NCBI GenBank assembly: GCA_014695295.1
Contig: JACJNY010000046.1
Span: 42,519 to 106,518, forward strand
DNA: 64,000 nt
DNA from: Microcoleus sp. FACHB-61
Lineage (GTDB): Bacteria; Cyanobacteriota; Cyanobacteriia; Cyanobacteriales; Microcoleaceae
Reading direction: 5' to 3'
Shown here: piece after piece, positions 1 to 9,385 of the stretch
How the letters are laid out: each line of letters opens with the position of its first letter
Numbering within the stretch: position 1 is the first letter of the stretch
Notes under the pieces: generated by a model
Seen by the model: only the letters and a program-made list of their open reading frames with translations
Told to the model about the DNA's origin: nothing
Databases searched by the model: none
Translations under genes and position numbers: made by a program

Positions 1-522
1 GATGATTTGGAAAAACAAGCGTTTGACTTTACGGCTAATCGCACGACCGCAACCAATCCCGATTTATCTCAATATCGCATTGTTCATTTCGCTACGCACG
101 GATTTGCTAATAGTAAACATCCAGAATTATCGGGATTGGTACTTTCTTTAGTTGATGAGAAAGGCACTTTCCAAAATGGCTACTTGCGACTGAATGATAT
201 TTTCAATCTCAATTTACCGGCCGAATTGGTGGTGCTGAGTGCGTGTCAGACGGGTTTGGGAAAAGACATTAAAGGAGAAGGGTTGGTGGGTTTGACGAGA
301 GGGTTTATGTATGCGGGCGCGCCGCGCGTGGTGGTTTCTCTGTGGAGTGTTGAGGATCAAGTAACTTCTGAGCTGATGACACGATTTTACAAAAAAATGC
401 TCCAGGATAAATTGGCGCCTGCTGCGGCACTGCGAGCGGCGCAAATCGAAGTGCTACAGCTTCCAGAATGGCAATCTCCTTATTATTGGGCTGCTTTTGG
501 GCTGCAAGGAGAATGGAATTGA
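1..522 (+). CDS. CHAT-domain caspase-like protease, C-terminal end (5' partial)
   Basis: The reading frame is open at the left edge, so only the last ~173 codons are seen. They hold the C-terminal half of a CHAT (caspase HetF associated with TPRs) domain. The catalytic pair typical of the family is visible: His in HFATHG and Cys in VLSACQTG, followed by GEGLVGLTRGF and a conserved VVVSLWSVED strand. The end (WAAFGLQGEW) is typical of cyanobacterial CHAT proteins. These usually carry N-terminal TPR repeats, which would lie outside the window. Known members act as cysteine peptidases in regulation or conflict systems; the target here cannot be inferred. The first TTG at 7 is unlikely to be the start, because the frame continues upstream and the domain is incomplete. 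Confidence 0.9.
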   Translation, partial: DDLEKQAFDFTANRTTATNPDLSQYRIVHFATHGFANSKHPELSGLVLSLVDEKGTFQNGYLRLNDIFNLNLPAELVVLSACQTGLGKDIKGEGLVGLTRGFMYAGAPRVVVSLWSVEDQVTSELMTRFYKKMLQDKLAPAAALRAAQIEVLQLPEWQSPYYWAAFGLQGEWN

Positions 523-1000
523 GTGCGCCACTGCGTGGGTATGTCGGTTTTTGTCGGAGTTTTTTCCCTTGGTTTTTTGAACCATTCTAGGCTGGTAAAA
601 ATCACTTTCTGGCAGCCTCTAGTTAGGGCTTGCTGAATAATCGATCGCTTTCTCAATAACAGGAGCGATCGATATATAGCAATCCTCGCATCATTGGTGA
701 ATTTCTTACTCCCGAGCGAGCGGCTTCGGGGAGGGTTGGGGTGGGGTAAAAAATTTACCACTCCTGCAAGGATTGCTATATATCGTTTCCGGTTGCACTT
801 CTTATGATACCGAGGACACCGCGAGTGCCCCGTGTCCCTACCCCGATTAATTATAGGGACTTAGGCATTGCCGTGTCGTGGCTGTGGGTAATATTAATTA
901 TTTCGATGCAACCTGAGTTGATATTATTGGCTAGTGGCAGGACAAGGGAAGATTGGGGCATTTTTCATCTTCCCTCTTGAGACTGATGACTGATGACTTC
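523..1000. other. Intergenic region with a long hairpin repeat
   Basis: No convincing gene. It contains the long imperfect inverted repeat at 670-785 and short GC-rich repeat scraps such as GGCATTGCCGTGTC near 867, a motif seen again near 17588. Confidence 0.6.
670..785. repeat. Long imperfect inverted repeat (MITE- or hairpin-like)
   Basis: The left arm begins at 670 with CGATATATAGCAATCC. The right arm ends at 785 and reads the same on the other strand. The outer 21 bp match with one mismatch, and pairing resumes further in (TGGTGAATTTCTTAC against TGGTAAATTTTTTACC), giving arms of about 40 bp around a GC-rich centre. No coding capacity. It could be a non-autonomous element or a transcription-terminating hairpin between the CHAT gene and the convergent kinase gene. 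Confidence 0.7.
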
Positions 1001-2632
1001 CTAAAATCCAAAACTCCGCTTGCCATCCGGCTTAACAGTAAGCCAATTGGTCTTTGCCATTGCCAGTTGTTCCTCAGAAACTGTAGCGTTGGTAAGATTC
1101 GCCCCGCACAAATTTGCTCCCCGCAAATTCGCCTTAATCAAATAAGCCCCCGTCAAGTCAGCACCTCGGAAATCCGCTCCTTCAAAATTGGCAGTGCTGC
1201 AATAAGCATCAGTCAAGTTAGCATCTCGCAAATTCGCCTTAATTAGCCTCGCGTGACCCAAATTCGCCCCCGACAAATCCGCTGCTTGCAAATTTGTTTT
1301 CACCAACCTAGCCTGATAAAAATTCCCCCCCGCTAACTGCAATTTTTGCAGTTGCAGGCCAGACAGTTCGCAGTCAGCAAAATCGCGCTTGCCTTTAAAA
1401 TATGCCGCTCGCAAGCTGTTGGTGTCCCACTTAACAACAGCTTTTGTTACCTTTGGCGCTGCTAAATTGCCGCTGGAAGGTCCAAGCGTTCCGAAAGTTC
1501 TGCCGGACTCAGCCAGAGTTCGGGAAACTCTCGGCTGCATCCCCGTGTTCCCGGATTGGGTGAAGGAACTTCTACCAGTGCGGCTTTGGTTCGATCGTAA
1601 ATCTGGATTGATTTTGCTCTGAGGCGGTGACCACGAAGAACCCTCGTCATTAAATATGGTCGGTTCTTCAACAGTACGAGAAGAGCCGTTGAATTGAGTT
1701 GCCAAGCCCTCGGCAAGAGTTGGGTCTTCAAATTCGCCGGAGAGAGCTCTGAGGACATCTGCTGCCGATTGGAAGCGGTGGCCAACCATCGGCTTGAGCA
1801 TTTTTTCGAGAATCCGCGCAAAATATGCGCTCACCTGAACGTGGGGCTGCCAAACAATTTCGCCGGTTACTCCATCAAAATCTAAATCCTTGGGCGACTT
1901 TCCTGTGAGCAAGTACAAGCAAGTCATGCCCACGGCGTAGATGTCGCTGGCAAATATCGGCCGCAGCGCCATTTGTTCCGGGGGAGCAAAACTAAATGTG
2001 CCGACAGAAAATTTCGTGTTGGCGCTTTGGTCGGCGGGGTCTAATAATATTGTTTGGCTAACTTGGTCTTTTACCGCTCCGAAATCAATCAAAACTAAGT
2101 GGCTGTCTTGAACTCGGCGAATAATATTTGCCGGTTTGATGTCTCGGTGAATTACTCCTTGGCTGTGGATATATTGCACTACTGGCAGAATTTCTAATAG
2201 AAAATTTTTAACGTCTGATTCGTTGAAACGGCCTGAGTGCTTGACTTCTTGTTTCAAAGTCGAGCCTTTAACATACTCTTGAACTAAGTAAAATTGCTGT
2301 TCCGTTTCAAAATAGTCTAGCAGCCTCGGTACTTGCGGGTGGTCGCCCAGTTGGCCGAGGGTTTTCGCCTCTCGCTTGAATAATTCCCGCGCCATTTCTA
2401 AAACTCGCGGCGACGAACTACTGGGTCGCAGTTGCTTGACCACGCAACTGGGTTGACCGGGCAATGAGATGTCTTTTGCCAGAAATGTAGCTCCAAAACC
2501 TCCTTGTCCTAACGGTTCAATGACGCGGTAGCGAGCGCGCAGCAATAACCGCGCACCGCACGTCTGACACTGGAGAATAGAGTCAGCAGGGTTTTGAGGA
2601 TGTGGACAGCCCGGATTTACGCAGTAGCTCAT
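1001..2632 (-). CDS. Serine/threonine protein kinase with zinc ribbon and pentapeptide repeats
   Basis: 543 aa. Residues 1-30 carry a CxxxxC / CxxC zinc-ribbon-like start (CVNPGC, CQTC). A Hanks-type kinase domain follows (about 34-300): glycine loop GQGGFGATF, Lys66 in VVKQL, catalytic HRDIKPAN with Asp164, and DFG at Asp183. A low-complexity linker leads to C-terminal pentapeptide repeats (about 410-525, pattern A[D/N]LxG) forming a right-handed beta-helix. This architecture is common in cyanobacteria, where such soluble kinases are thought to regulate through Ser/Thr phosphorylation; the substrate is unknown. The ATG at 2632 fits the conserved zinc-ribbon start. The gene stands alone with long gaps on both sides. 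Confidence 0.93.
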   Translation of the reverse strand: MSYCVNPGCPHPQNPADSILQCQTCGARLLLRARYRVIEPLGQGGFGATFLAKDISLPGQPSCVVKQLRPSSSSPRVLEMARELFKREAKTLGQLGDHPQVPRLLDYFETEQQFYLVQEYVKGSTLKQEVKHSGRFNESDVKNFLLEILPVVQYIHSQGVIHRDIKPANIIRRVQDSHLVLIDFGAVKDQVSQTILLDPADQSANTKFSVGTFSFAPPEQMALRPIFASDIYAVGMTCLYLLTGKSPKDLDFDGVTGEIVWQPHVQVSAYFARILEKMLKPMVGHRFQSAADVLRALSGEFEDPTLAEGLATQFNGSSRTVEEPTIFNDEGSSWSPPQSKINPDLRSNQSRTGRSSFTQSGNTGMQPRVSRTLAESGRTFGTLGPSSGNLAAPKVTKAVVKWDTNSLRAAYFKGKRDFADCELSGLQLQKLQLAGGNFYQARLVKTNLQAADLSGANLGHARLIKANLRDANLTDAYCSTANFEGADFRGADLTGAYLIKANLRGANLCGANLTNATVSEEQLAMAKTNWLTVKPDGKRSFGF

Positions 2633-3164
2633 GTTGATTGAGTTTGCCTATGTTTTTCTGATTTTGCCAGCGTCGCTCGACTGCACAAATTGCCTGTTCC
2701 TGCTTCTGGTAGAAATACTGATCTATCAGTTGCCGGGGGCGGTGCGTCCGGTTGCGAATTGGAATTGAACCTAAGTCTTTTAGGCAGATATCTTTTCCCT
2801 ATTTTGATTATCTCGCTGCTGTGAGTTTTTTCCGTTGATTATCCTTGAAGATAGTTTAAAGACTTGCTAAAGTTGTCCTTTTTTGTGTACAGTCTTCCTA
2901 AACTTAGGTGCTTTTTGCATTGTTAGATGTCTCTAGCATACCTCATTCTCTGAATGAGAATGTTACTCATGCCCCAGCAGCCATCGACCTTTGGGCAGAT
3001 AACTCGTTTTTGCTTATGTCTACCATAAAAGTATTGACAATTTTGAATTAGTATGCTAATAAAAGCTTTCCTGAATAAATTCTGGGACTGCAGAGTCGAA
3101 GCCGGCCGACGCAGACTAATGACTAATAACTACCGCTCGCTGACAACTAACTACTGACTAAATT
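2633..3164. other. Intergenic region between kinase and pheT
   Basis: A divergent gap that must hold promoters for both the kinase (leftward) and pheT (rightward). AT-rich blocks occur around 3030-3070. Just before pheT there are repeats of ACTGACTAA/ACTAATGAC type (3110-3160). No small ORF or structured RNA could be supported. Confidence 0.5.
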
Positions 3165-5609
3165 ATGCGTATTTCTCTAAACTGGCTCCGGGAATTAGTG
3201 GATGTGGCGATATCCCCGGAAGAATTAGCCGAAACCCTGACAATGGCCGGGTTTGAAGTCGAAGATATCGAAGACCGCCGCCCTTGGGCAAGCGGTGTCG
3301 TTTTGGGCAAAATCATCGCCTGCGAACAGCATCCGAATGCAGACAAATTGAGAGTTTGTCAAGTGGATGTCGGCTCTTCAGAAGCTTTGAATATTGTTTG
3401 CGGCGCACCGAACGCTAGGGCAGACATTTACGTGCCTGTCGCTGTTGTCGGAACTTTTCTGCCGACTATTGATTTAAAGATTAAACCTGCTAAATTGCGG
3501 GGCGTTCCTTCCGAAGGAATGATTTGCTCTCTGGCAGAATTGGGACTGGCTAAAGAGTCAGCCGGGATTCACATTTTCGAGTTAGAAAATCCCGAATTGG
3601 GCAGCGATATTCGCCCACTTTTGGGTTTAGACGACGTGATTTTAGACTTGACAGCAACTGCAAACCGTGCTGACGCTTTGAGCATGGTGGGTGTAGCGCG
3701 GGAAGTGGCGGCGCTGACTGGGGCGAGTTTGAGAATTCCCGAAGCGAATGGTGTTGCGATTGAGGGCAAAGAAAGTCCTGGTTTGGCAGTAGAAATATCG
3801 GAACCGCAAGGATGCCCGATTTACATCGGCACGGCAATTGAAGGTGTGAAAATTGCTGCTTCTCCAGCTTGGTTGCAGCAGCGGTTGCAGGCGGCGGGAG
3901 TGCGGCCGATTAATAATGTGGTGGACGTAACTAATTACATTTTATTGGAGTGGGGACAACCGCTGCACGCTTTCGATCGCTCACGCCTGCAATCTTTCAC
4001 CGGTACTCAAGATATCAGCATCGGCGTCCGCTTTGCTTCATCAGGGGAATCCTTCAAAACTTTGGACGGACAAAACCGCAATTTGCAAGCACAAAATCTG
4101 TTAATTACTGCTAGCGACAAACCCGTTGCCTTAGCTGGGGTAATGGGCGGCGAAGATACGGAAGTTCACGAAGGCACGCAAAATTTAGTTTTGGAAGCAG
4201 CGATTTTTGACCAGGCAACGATTCGCCGTTCTGCGCGCGCTCAAGGCCTGCGCAGCGAGGCATCGATCCGCTACGAACGGGGGGTGAATCAGGCGGCCTT
4301 GGCGACGGCTTGCAACCGCGCTGTAGCCCTAATTTTGGAGTTGGCTGGAGGCACTGCGACGGTGCAGAAAACGGCGAGTTCCGGCGATGATTTGAGTTTT
4401 TCGCGATCGCTCGAATTGCGTCTCGACCGAGTAAATCTGGTTTTGGGACAGTTGAAAAGAGGAGAAACGGGCGGTTCTAAATATCTGGAACCGGAAGAGG
4501 TGAAAAACATTCTCACAGCTTTGGGATGCGAAGTTGTTTCGACGGAAAAAGAACGGGTGTTTGCGATAACTGTTCCTCCTTACCGCTACCGCGATTTAGA
4601 AAGGGAAATTGATTTAATTGAAGAAGTTGCCAGACTCCACGGTTATGACAATTTCTGCGATACTTTGCCCAGCAAAACGGAACCCGGTTATCTGTCGCCG
4701 GAATACGCGGCAATTCGGAATGTGCGATCGGCTTTTCGGGCGGCCGGTTTGACGGAACTGATGCACTATTCTTTGGTGAAAACTGAGGGAGACAATCAGG
4801 TTGTACTGGCGAATCCGCTGTTTGTGGAGTATTCGGCTTTGCGGACAGAAATGCTGTCGGGTTTGATTGATGCTTTCGGGTACAATTTGGAACAGGGAAA
4901 TGGGGCACTAAACGGTTTTGAAGTCGGCCGCATTTTCTGGAAAGATGGGGATGCAATGAAGGAAGCCGATGCAGTTGCGGGGATTATCGGCGGCGATCCG
5001 ACTGTGTGGAAATGGCAGCAGGGAGGGCGCGATCGACCTTTGACTTGGTTTGAGGCCAAGGGGGTTTTGGAAAGCGTGTTTCAGGAGTTGGGTTTGTCGG
5101 TGGAATATCAAAGTGATTCCTCTAATTCGCGCTTGCATCCGGGCCGCACGGCGGCGTTATCGTTAAACGGGAAACATTTAGGGGTTTTTGGACAGTTGCA
5201 CCCGCAATTGCAGCAACAAAAGGATTTGCCGGAGCAGGTTTACGTGTTTCAATTAGATTTGGCGGTGCTGTTGGCAGCGTTGGAGCGATCGAACAACTTA
5301 ACTCGCAAATTCGCGGGTTATTCGAGTTTCCCCGCTTCAGACAGAGACATTGCATTTTTCGCGCCTGTAGAGGTTGCGGTTGTTGAGATGCAAAGTGCGA
5401 TGAAAAAGGCGGCGGGTAGTTTGCTGGATTCGGTGGAACTGTTCGACGAATATCGAGGCGACAACGTGCCGGCGGGACAGCGGAGTTTGGCTTTTCGGTT
5501 AGTTTACCGCGCGGGCGATCGAACATTAAGCGAAAGCGATGTCGAGCCCGCCCAACAAAAAGTTCGCGATATCCTAGTTGAGAAATTCGGCGTTAGTTTG
5601 AGAAGCTAA
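3165..5609 (+). CDS. pheT: Phenylalanine--tRNA ligase beta subunit
   Basis: 814 aa, full length for the bacterial PheT family. The start [13 protein letters not shown] is canonical. In order: tRNA-binding EMAP/OB domain (~40-150, GAPNAR), B3/4 editing domain (~215-400, [41 protein letters not shown]), B5 domain (~420-500), the catalytic-like core ([15 protein letters not shown] onward) and the C-terminal FDX-ACB anticodon-binding domain (~715-814, [28 protein letters not shown]). With PheS it charges tRNA-Phe in the cytoplasm. pheS is not adjacent, which is usual in cyanobacteria. No frameshift or missing region seen. Confidence 0.98.
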   Translation: MRISLNWLRELVDVAISPEELAETLTMAGFEVEDIEDRRPWASGVVLGKIIACEQHPNADKLRVCQVDVGSSEALNIVCGAPNARADIYVPVAVVGTFLPTIDLKIKPAKLRGVPSEGMICSLAELGLAKESAGIHIFELENPELGSDIRPLLGLDDVILDLTATANRADALSMVGVAREVAALTGASLRIPEANGVAIEGKESPGLAVEISEPQGCPIYIGTAIEGVKIAASPAWLQQRLQAAGVRPINNVVDVTNYILLEWGQPLHAFDRSRLQSFTGTQDISIGVRFASSGESFKTLDGQNRNLQAQNLLITASDKPVALAGVMGGEDTEVHEGTQNLVLEAAIFDQATIRRSARAQGLRSEASIRYERGVNQAALATACNRAVALILELAGGTATVQKTASSGDDLSFSRSLELRLDRVNLVLGQLKRGETGGSKYLEPEEVKNILTALGCEVVSTEKERVFAITVPPYRYRDLEREIDLIEEVARLHGYDNFCDTLPSKTEPGYLSPEYAAIRNVRSAFRAAGLTELMHYSLVKTEGDNQVVLANPLFVEYSALRTEMLSGLIDAFGYNLEQGNGALNGFEVGRIFWKDGDAMKEADAVAGIIGGDPTVWKWQQGGRDRPLTWFEAKGVLESVFQELGLSVEYQSDSSNSRLHPGRTAALSLNGKHLGVFGQLHPQLQQQKDLPEQVYVFQLDLAVLLAALERSNNLTRKFAGYSSFPASDRDIAFFAPVEVAVVEMQSAMKKAAGSLLDSVELFDEYRGDNVPAGQRSLAFRLVYRAGDRTLSESDVEPAQQKVRDILVEKFGVSLRS

Positions 5610-6075
5610 AGAGGCCGCTACTAACCAATGGAGGCCGCCAGGGAATTCATTCCCTGGCTCAAAGCTAAAGTCCTCTCAAGAGGACTAATAAGATTTACGG
5701 ATTACAAGGTAAATTTGCCATTTTGAGCAAAGCGAAGAATCTCAAATTTTTGCAATAAAACCGTCTAAAGTGCATAGTTGCTAACTAATGAACTATTCAG
5801 TCCTCTTGAGAGGACTTCAGCTTTGAGGCGGGGGTTTCAACCCCTGCCGGACTCAGGGAAAAAGCGTTAAATTAACACCAATGGCCGCCACATCTCCCCA
5901 ACCATTAAAGTCATAAATTTCTCCTCCTATCCAACAAACCTCTCTCTTTCCCCTCTTCCTCTGCGCCCTCTGCGCCCTCTGCGGTTCATTAATCTTAATC
6001 GTTAACATTTTAGTTAAATCCTCTTACTCCTATTGTACAATAACTTTTAAACAAATTCATCTAAGGCTCAAAACC
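5610..6075. other. Intergenic region with paired palindromic repeats
   Basis: Non-coding gap between pheT and the YciI-like gene. It carries two copies of a palindromic repeat in opposite orientation (5638-5685 and about 5800-5850). The last ~100 bp before 6076 is AT-rich and probably contains the promoter of the downstream operon. No small gene supported. Confidence 0.6.
5638..5850. repeat. Inverted pair of dispersed palindromic repeats
   Basis: The first unit is a palindrome CCAGGGAATTCATTCCCTGG (5638-5657), then CTCAAAGCTAAA and a second palindrome GTCCTCTCAAGAGGAC (5670-5685). A related unit lies in reverse orientation at 5800-5850 (GTCCTCTTGAGAGGAC, CAGCTTTGAG, then GGGGGTTTCAACCCC). 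The two together could form a large cruciform or RNA hairpin; the first could end pheT transcription. Confidence 0.7.
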
Positions 6076-6345
6076 GTGACCAAATATGTGATGTGGGGAA
6101 GTTACTGCGAAGACGTTCTCGAAAAACGCGCTCCGTTTCGAGACGCTCATTTAGCCGGATTGGCTAAGCAGAAGGAATCGGGTGTGTTAAGTACGATCGG
6201 GCCAACCAAAGATTTAACAAAAGTTTTTGCAATTTACGAAGCGGAAGATGAGGCGGCCGTGCGACAATTGGTGGAAGCCGATCCTTATTGGGTAAATGGG
6301 GTTTGGACTGAGTACGACGTGAAAGAGTGGATTCAAGCTTTTTGA
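6076..6345 (+). CDS. YciI family protein
   Basis: 89 aa, GTG start. The sequence fits the small YciI-like ferredoxin-fold family: an N-terminal beta strand (KYVMWGSY), the segment RDAHLAGLAKQKESGVLSTIGP, and the conserved C-terminal block VEADPYWVNGVW in which the Asp-Pro-Tyr is characteristic. Members are small cytoplasmic proteins proposed to be enzymes or binding proteins; most have no proven reaction. It ends only 13 nt before the next large gene, which has an AAGGAG ribosome site overlapping this gene's stop, so the two are probably co-transcribed. Whether YciI belongs functionally with the two large genes is unclear. Confidence 0.8.
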   Translation: MTKYVMWGSYCEDVLEKRAPFRDAHLAGLAKQKESGVLSTIGPTKDLTKVFAIYEAEDEAAVRQLVEADPYWVNGVWTEYDVKEWIQAF

Positions 6346-6358
6346 AGGAGTTAACAGG

Positions 6359-9300
6359 GTGAACAGCTTAACATTGGGTAACAGCGATTTAGTTCCAATT
6401 GACTATGGCGATTTGCTGGCCAAGATTTTAGAAGTTTTGCAGGGAAACAATCCCTTTAGCGTTTCGGGCGATCGGCGTCGTTTGTTAATAGATATTGACG
6501 CGGTAGCCGCTCAAATATCGAGTATGAACGTGCGACCTACTTTGGGTGGTTTTGAACACCTCGCACGTTCTGCTACTGTTAATTTCCCGGCGGAAGTTGA
6601 AACTAACTTTGGCAATCAAATTAGACAAATCCGACAATATTTGCGACAACATTTAGCATCTGTTGTGGGAGGGAATGATGCTATTGAAAATTTCGTATCT
6701 AGCTTAATTGAGCCATTAGAATCACAGTGTTTTCAGGGAAACGGTCAAGAATTAGGTTTTAAATACGATTTTGCCAAATCTTCTCCTACCTTAGCAAAAA
6801 AGAAGCTAACTTTGCAGCGCCCAAATACTGTTGGGACACAGGCAATTTTGAAGCTGCATAAATTGACGATTACTGTGCGAGATTCCGACATCTTTCAACA
6901 ACAACTGAAGGAGGGTGTAGAGAATTACATTGATGAAAATGCTGACACTGAAAGCGATAAGCAAGAACTGCATCATCGTCTTGATGAGATGGTGCAAAAT
7001 GAAAATTCGGATTTTCACACATTGCTCAAACTGGTAGACAAAGAAACTCTCGGCAAGCTGAATAAAGAAGCTAAGATTACCTACTTGGAGTATCTGCTAG
7101 AAAATATTCGCAATAGCAGCACAGATAGTGTTGGAATCGTCTACTTAGAAGACTTGCTCCGGCGGATTAGGTTGCTAGAAGCATACATTGGCGATCCCAC
7201 TAAAGAAGATGGCTATTATAATGTCAATTATGCTGGCATCACAGTTAACTACAGAGATATGTTTTCCAGGGCGGAAGTCTTAGATGCACTTCCCATAATT
7301 CCGATTGTAGCAGGTTATTTAGGAGAAACCACAGACAGTCATTTGAATGAACGTAAATATATTTTTGGTTTAAAACTGAAATTTGGCAACGAAGTTCAAG
7401 CCCGCGGCGGTGAACCTGTATTTGATTATAACCTGAATTGGCTCACTCCTGAAAGTGAGGAACACCAAGCAGAATTAGCCGATATTTACACTAGCGAAAC
7501 CTTCCTCCGCAAGGTATTAAAAATAGCATTATTGTACTATTTTGTATTTGCTTCTCTGAGCAATCCTTTAGCACCGGATTACAATCCTGACTCAGAACTA
7601 ACTTACGATCCGAGACCAAGCTTTGAATCGGCAGTAATACCTGTATTGCAGGGTTCGGATGAACAGGCGAAAAAGCGGATATTTCGAGGTATAAAAAAAG
7701 GGTTGAATGCCTATAATGTTGAAGTTAAAATAGACCGTCTCAAGCAACTCTTAAAAAATTTTCTAGACAGGCAAACAATTTTGCCAACTCGAACAGAACC
7801 GCGACATCTAAGCGTCAAAAGAGGCCTCCTAGAAGACATCGATAACGCTTTAAGGGGTAAATTTTTTAATGATGTTTTGGAACGAAACCCCAAACAATCA
7901 CTCCAGTATATCGCCGTCGAACAATCTAGCATCAACGAAACAGCTATCTGTCAACTACCAGTCACTATCACAATCGAAGATGTCCGCTATTTCCCTACTG
8001 ATAAATTCCAAAATTTTAGCATGGAATACAACATTAAGGACATCGATACTTTGCCTGTACTTTGGGTTCCCGAAAGTCTGATGAATGTATATAACAGCAG
8101 TTTTTCCCAGGAGTATAAATTGCTGTTGTTTCGTTATAATAATAAACGTTTAGATAGCAAAGACGGTTTGAAATCGGATGCAGCATTTGTTTACAAATTT
8201 TCTGTTTCACTGCTGTCTTATATTTGCCTGCAAATCTTATTACACAATCAGAAAAAGAATTTGTTTATTCCGATGGTGAGACTTCACGAAGGCGACCACA
8301 ATAACCCTTCGCCGTCGGAAAAGTTTATGGCTAACATTTCCAAAACATTGTCTCATCTTTTTAGTGAAAAATACCGCTCGACTTCTCAAGGGTTTCGCAT
8401 CAAGGGAAAACCAAATGGCTACAGTATCCGCAATGGTTTAAGTTCCCTCTATTCAATCCTTCCTAAAAAGTTTAAATTTCGGAATGTTCCACTATCTCCA
8501 GAGTTGGACAATTTAGCAATTATTGTCGTCTCCAGTTGCGAAAGCGATGCAAGAAAAGGTAATAGCGATCGCTTTCAGAGAAAAACTTGTTTGTTAGGCG
8601 AAGTGGCGGGAATTAAACGCCTATCAGAGGATACAATTCAAGTCGGAATGCTGAAAACTTTGTCAGAAAACTACAGCGTTCAACACCTTTACAGTCAGCC
8701 ATCAATTCTTGAAGATACTGTCAGCCAGCTTTACAAGCATGGCTATCGCAATTTTCTGTATATTGCACAAGCACCTTATACGAGCACGCTGCACATTACC
8801 CAGACTGATGAAGACGATCAATTGTTTTTTATGTCTAAAAAGCTCATCCAAACTTTGAAAGGAGATCGGCAAGATATCAAGATTTATCCGGTATTTTTTG
8901 ATAAATATTACGTGCGAAGTCCTTTAGGGCACAAGGGAGAATCTTTCTACATTCAGGATACAACGGAACTGGAAAGTTTATCAAAAGATCCCAGTCAACA
9001 AGCTGTGATGTTTTTTAATCTCTTTAATGGTATCAAAGTAGAGCAAGGGGAAAAAAACTTTTACAACGGTGTGATTTCTTACTCGACACTGTTGAATATA
9101 TATGAAGGCATTCTGGATGACCAAGATATTCGCCAAGGTTTGATGTACGATGGTGAAATTAAAGATACTTTACTGCACTATTTAACCATCTTCCACTTTT
9201 CTAGATATGAAGCCCGTCAACACATTAGTTTGAAACTCGATCCCTACGCTCATATTATCGGCGATGATTCAGTTGGTACTTTATCTGTATTTAGTCATGG

Positions 9301-9385
9301 AGGCGAGAGTGCAGATTTTAACTCGCTGGCTTTTTTGAATAAAGTAAGAGAAGTATTAAATGTCGGTGATAGAGGTACAAAATAA
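6359..9385 (+). CDS. Large protein of unknown function, partner of the helicase-like gene
   Basis: 1008 aa, GTG start at 6359 with AAGGAG at about 6345-6350. I do not recognise the family. No signal peptide or membrane helix is evident, so it is probably cytoplasmic. The N-terminal ~500 residues look helical and charged. The last third looks like alternating strands and helices, with LAIIVVSSCESDARKG (Cys at residue 727) and later LSVFSHGGES (His980). These resemble pieces of nucleotide-binding or caspase-like folds, but the Cys-before-His order does not fit CHAT or caspase domains, so I make no assignment. The stop overlaps the next start (TAATG, 1 nt shared), implying translational coupling and probably a complex with the helicase-like protein. 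By eye it looks more AT-rich than pheT. A role in DNA defence or mobile-element biology is inference from the partner. Confidence 0.75.
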   Translation: MNSLTLGNSDLVPIDYGDLLAKILEVLQGNNPFSVSGDRRRLLIDIDAVAAQISSMNVRPTLGGFEHLARSATVNFPAEVETNFGNQIRQIRQYLRQHLASVVGGNDAIENFVSSLIEPLESQCFQGNGQELGFKYDFAKSSPTLAKKKLTLQRPNTVGTQAILKLHKLTITVRDSDIFQQQLKEGVENYIDENADTESDKQELHHRLDEMVQNENSDFHTLLKLVDKETLGKLNKEAKITYLEYLLENIRNSSTDSVGIVYLEDLLRRIRLLEAYIGDPTKEDGYYNVNYAGITVNYRDMFSRAEVLDALPIIPIVAGYLGETTDSHLNERKYIFGLKLKFGNEVQARGGEPVFDYNLNWLTPESEEHQAELADIYTSETFLRKVLKIALLYYFVFASLSNPLAPDYNPDSELTYDPRPSFESAVIPVLQGSDEQAKKRIFRGIKKGLNAYNVEVKIDRLKQLLKNFLDRQTILPTRTEPRHLSVKRGLLEDIDNALRGKFFNDVLERNPKQSLQYIAVEQSSINETAICQLPVTITIEDVRYFPTDKFQNFSMEYNIKDIDTLPVLWVPESLMNVYNSSFSQEYKLLLFRYNNKRLDSKDGLKSDAAFVYKFSVSLLSYICLQILLHNQKKNLFIPMVRLHEGDHNNPSPSEKFMANISKTLSHLFSEKYRSTSQGFRIKGKPNGYSIRNGLSSLYSILPKKFKFRNVPLSPELDNLAIIVVSSCESDARKGNSDRFQRKTCLLGEVAGIKRLSEDTIQVGMLKTLSENYSVQHLYSQPSILEDTVSQLYKHGYRNFLYIAQAPYTSTLHITQTDEDDQLFFMSKKLIQTLKGDRQDIKIYPVFFDKYYVRSPLGHKGESFYIQDTTELESLSKDPSQQAVMFFNLFNGIKVEQGEKNFYNGVISYSTLLNIYEGILDDQDIRQGLMYDGEIKDTLLHYLTIFHFSRYEARQHISLKLDPYAHIIGDDSVGTLSVFSHGGESADFNSLAFLNKVREVLNVGDRGTK

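Noticed and set aside
6359..9385. Argonaute/PIWI assignment for the 1008-aa protein
   Set aside because: No PIWI catalytic tetrad or MID motif could be recognised, and the C-terminus lacks the usual PIWI ending.
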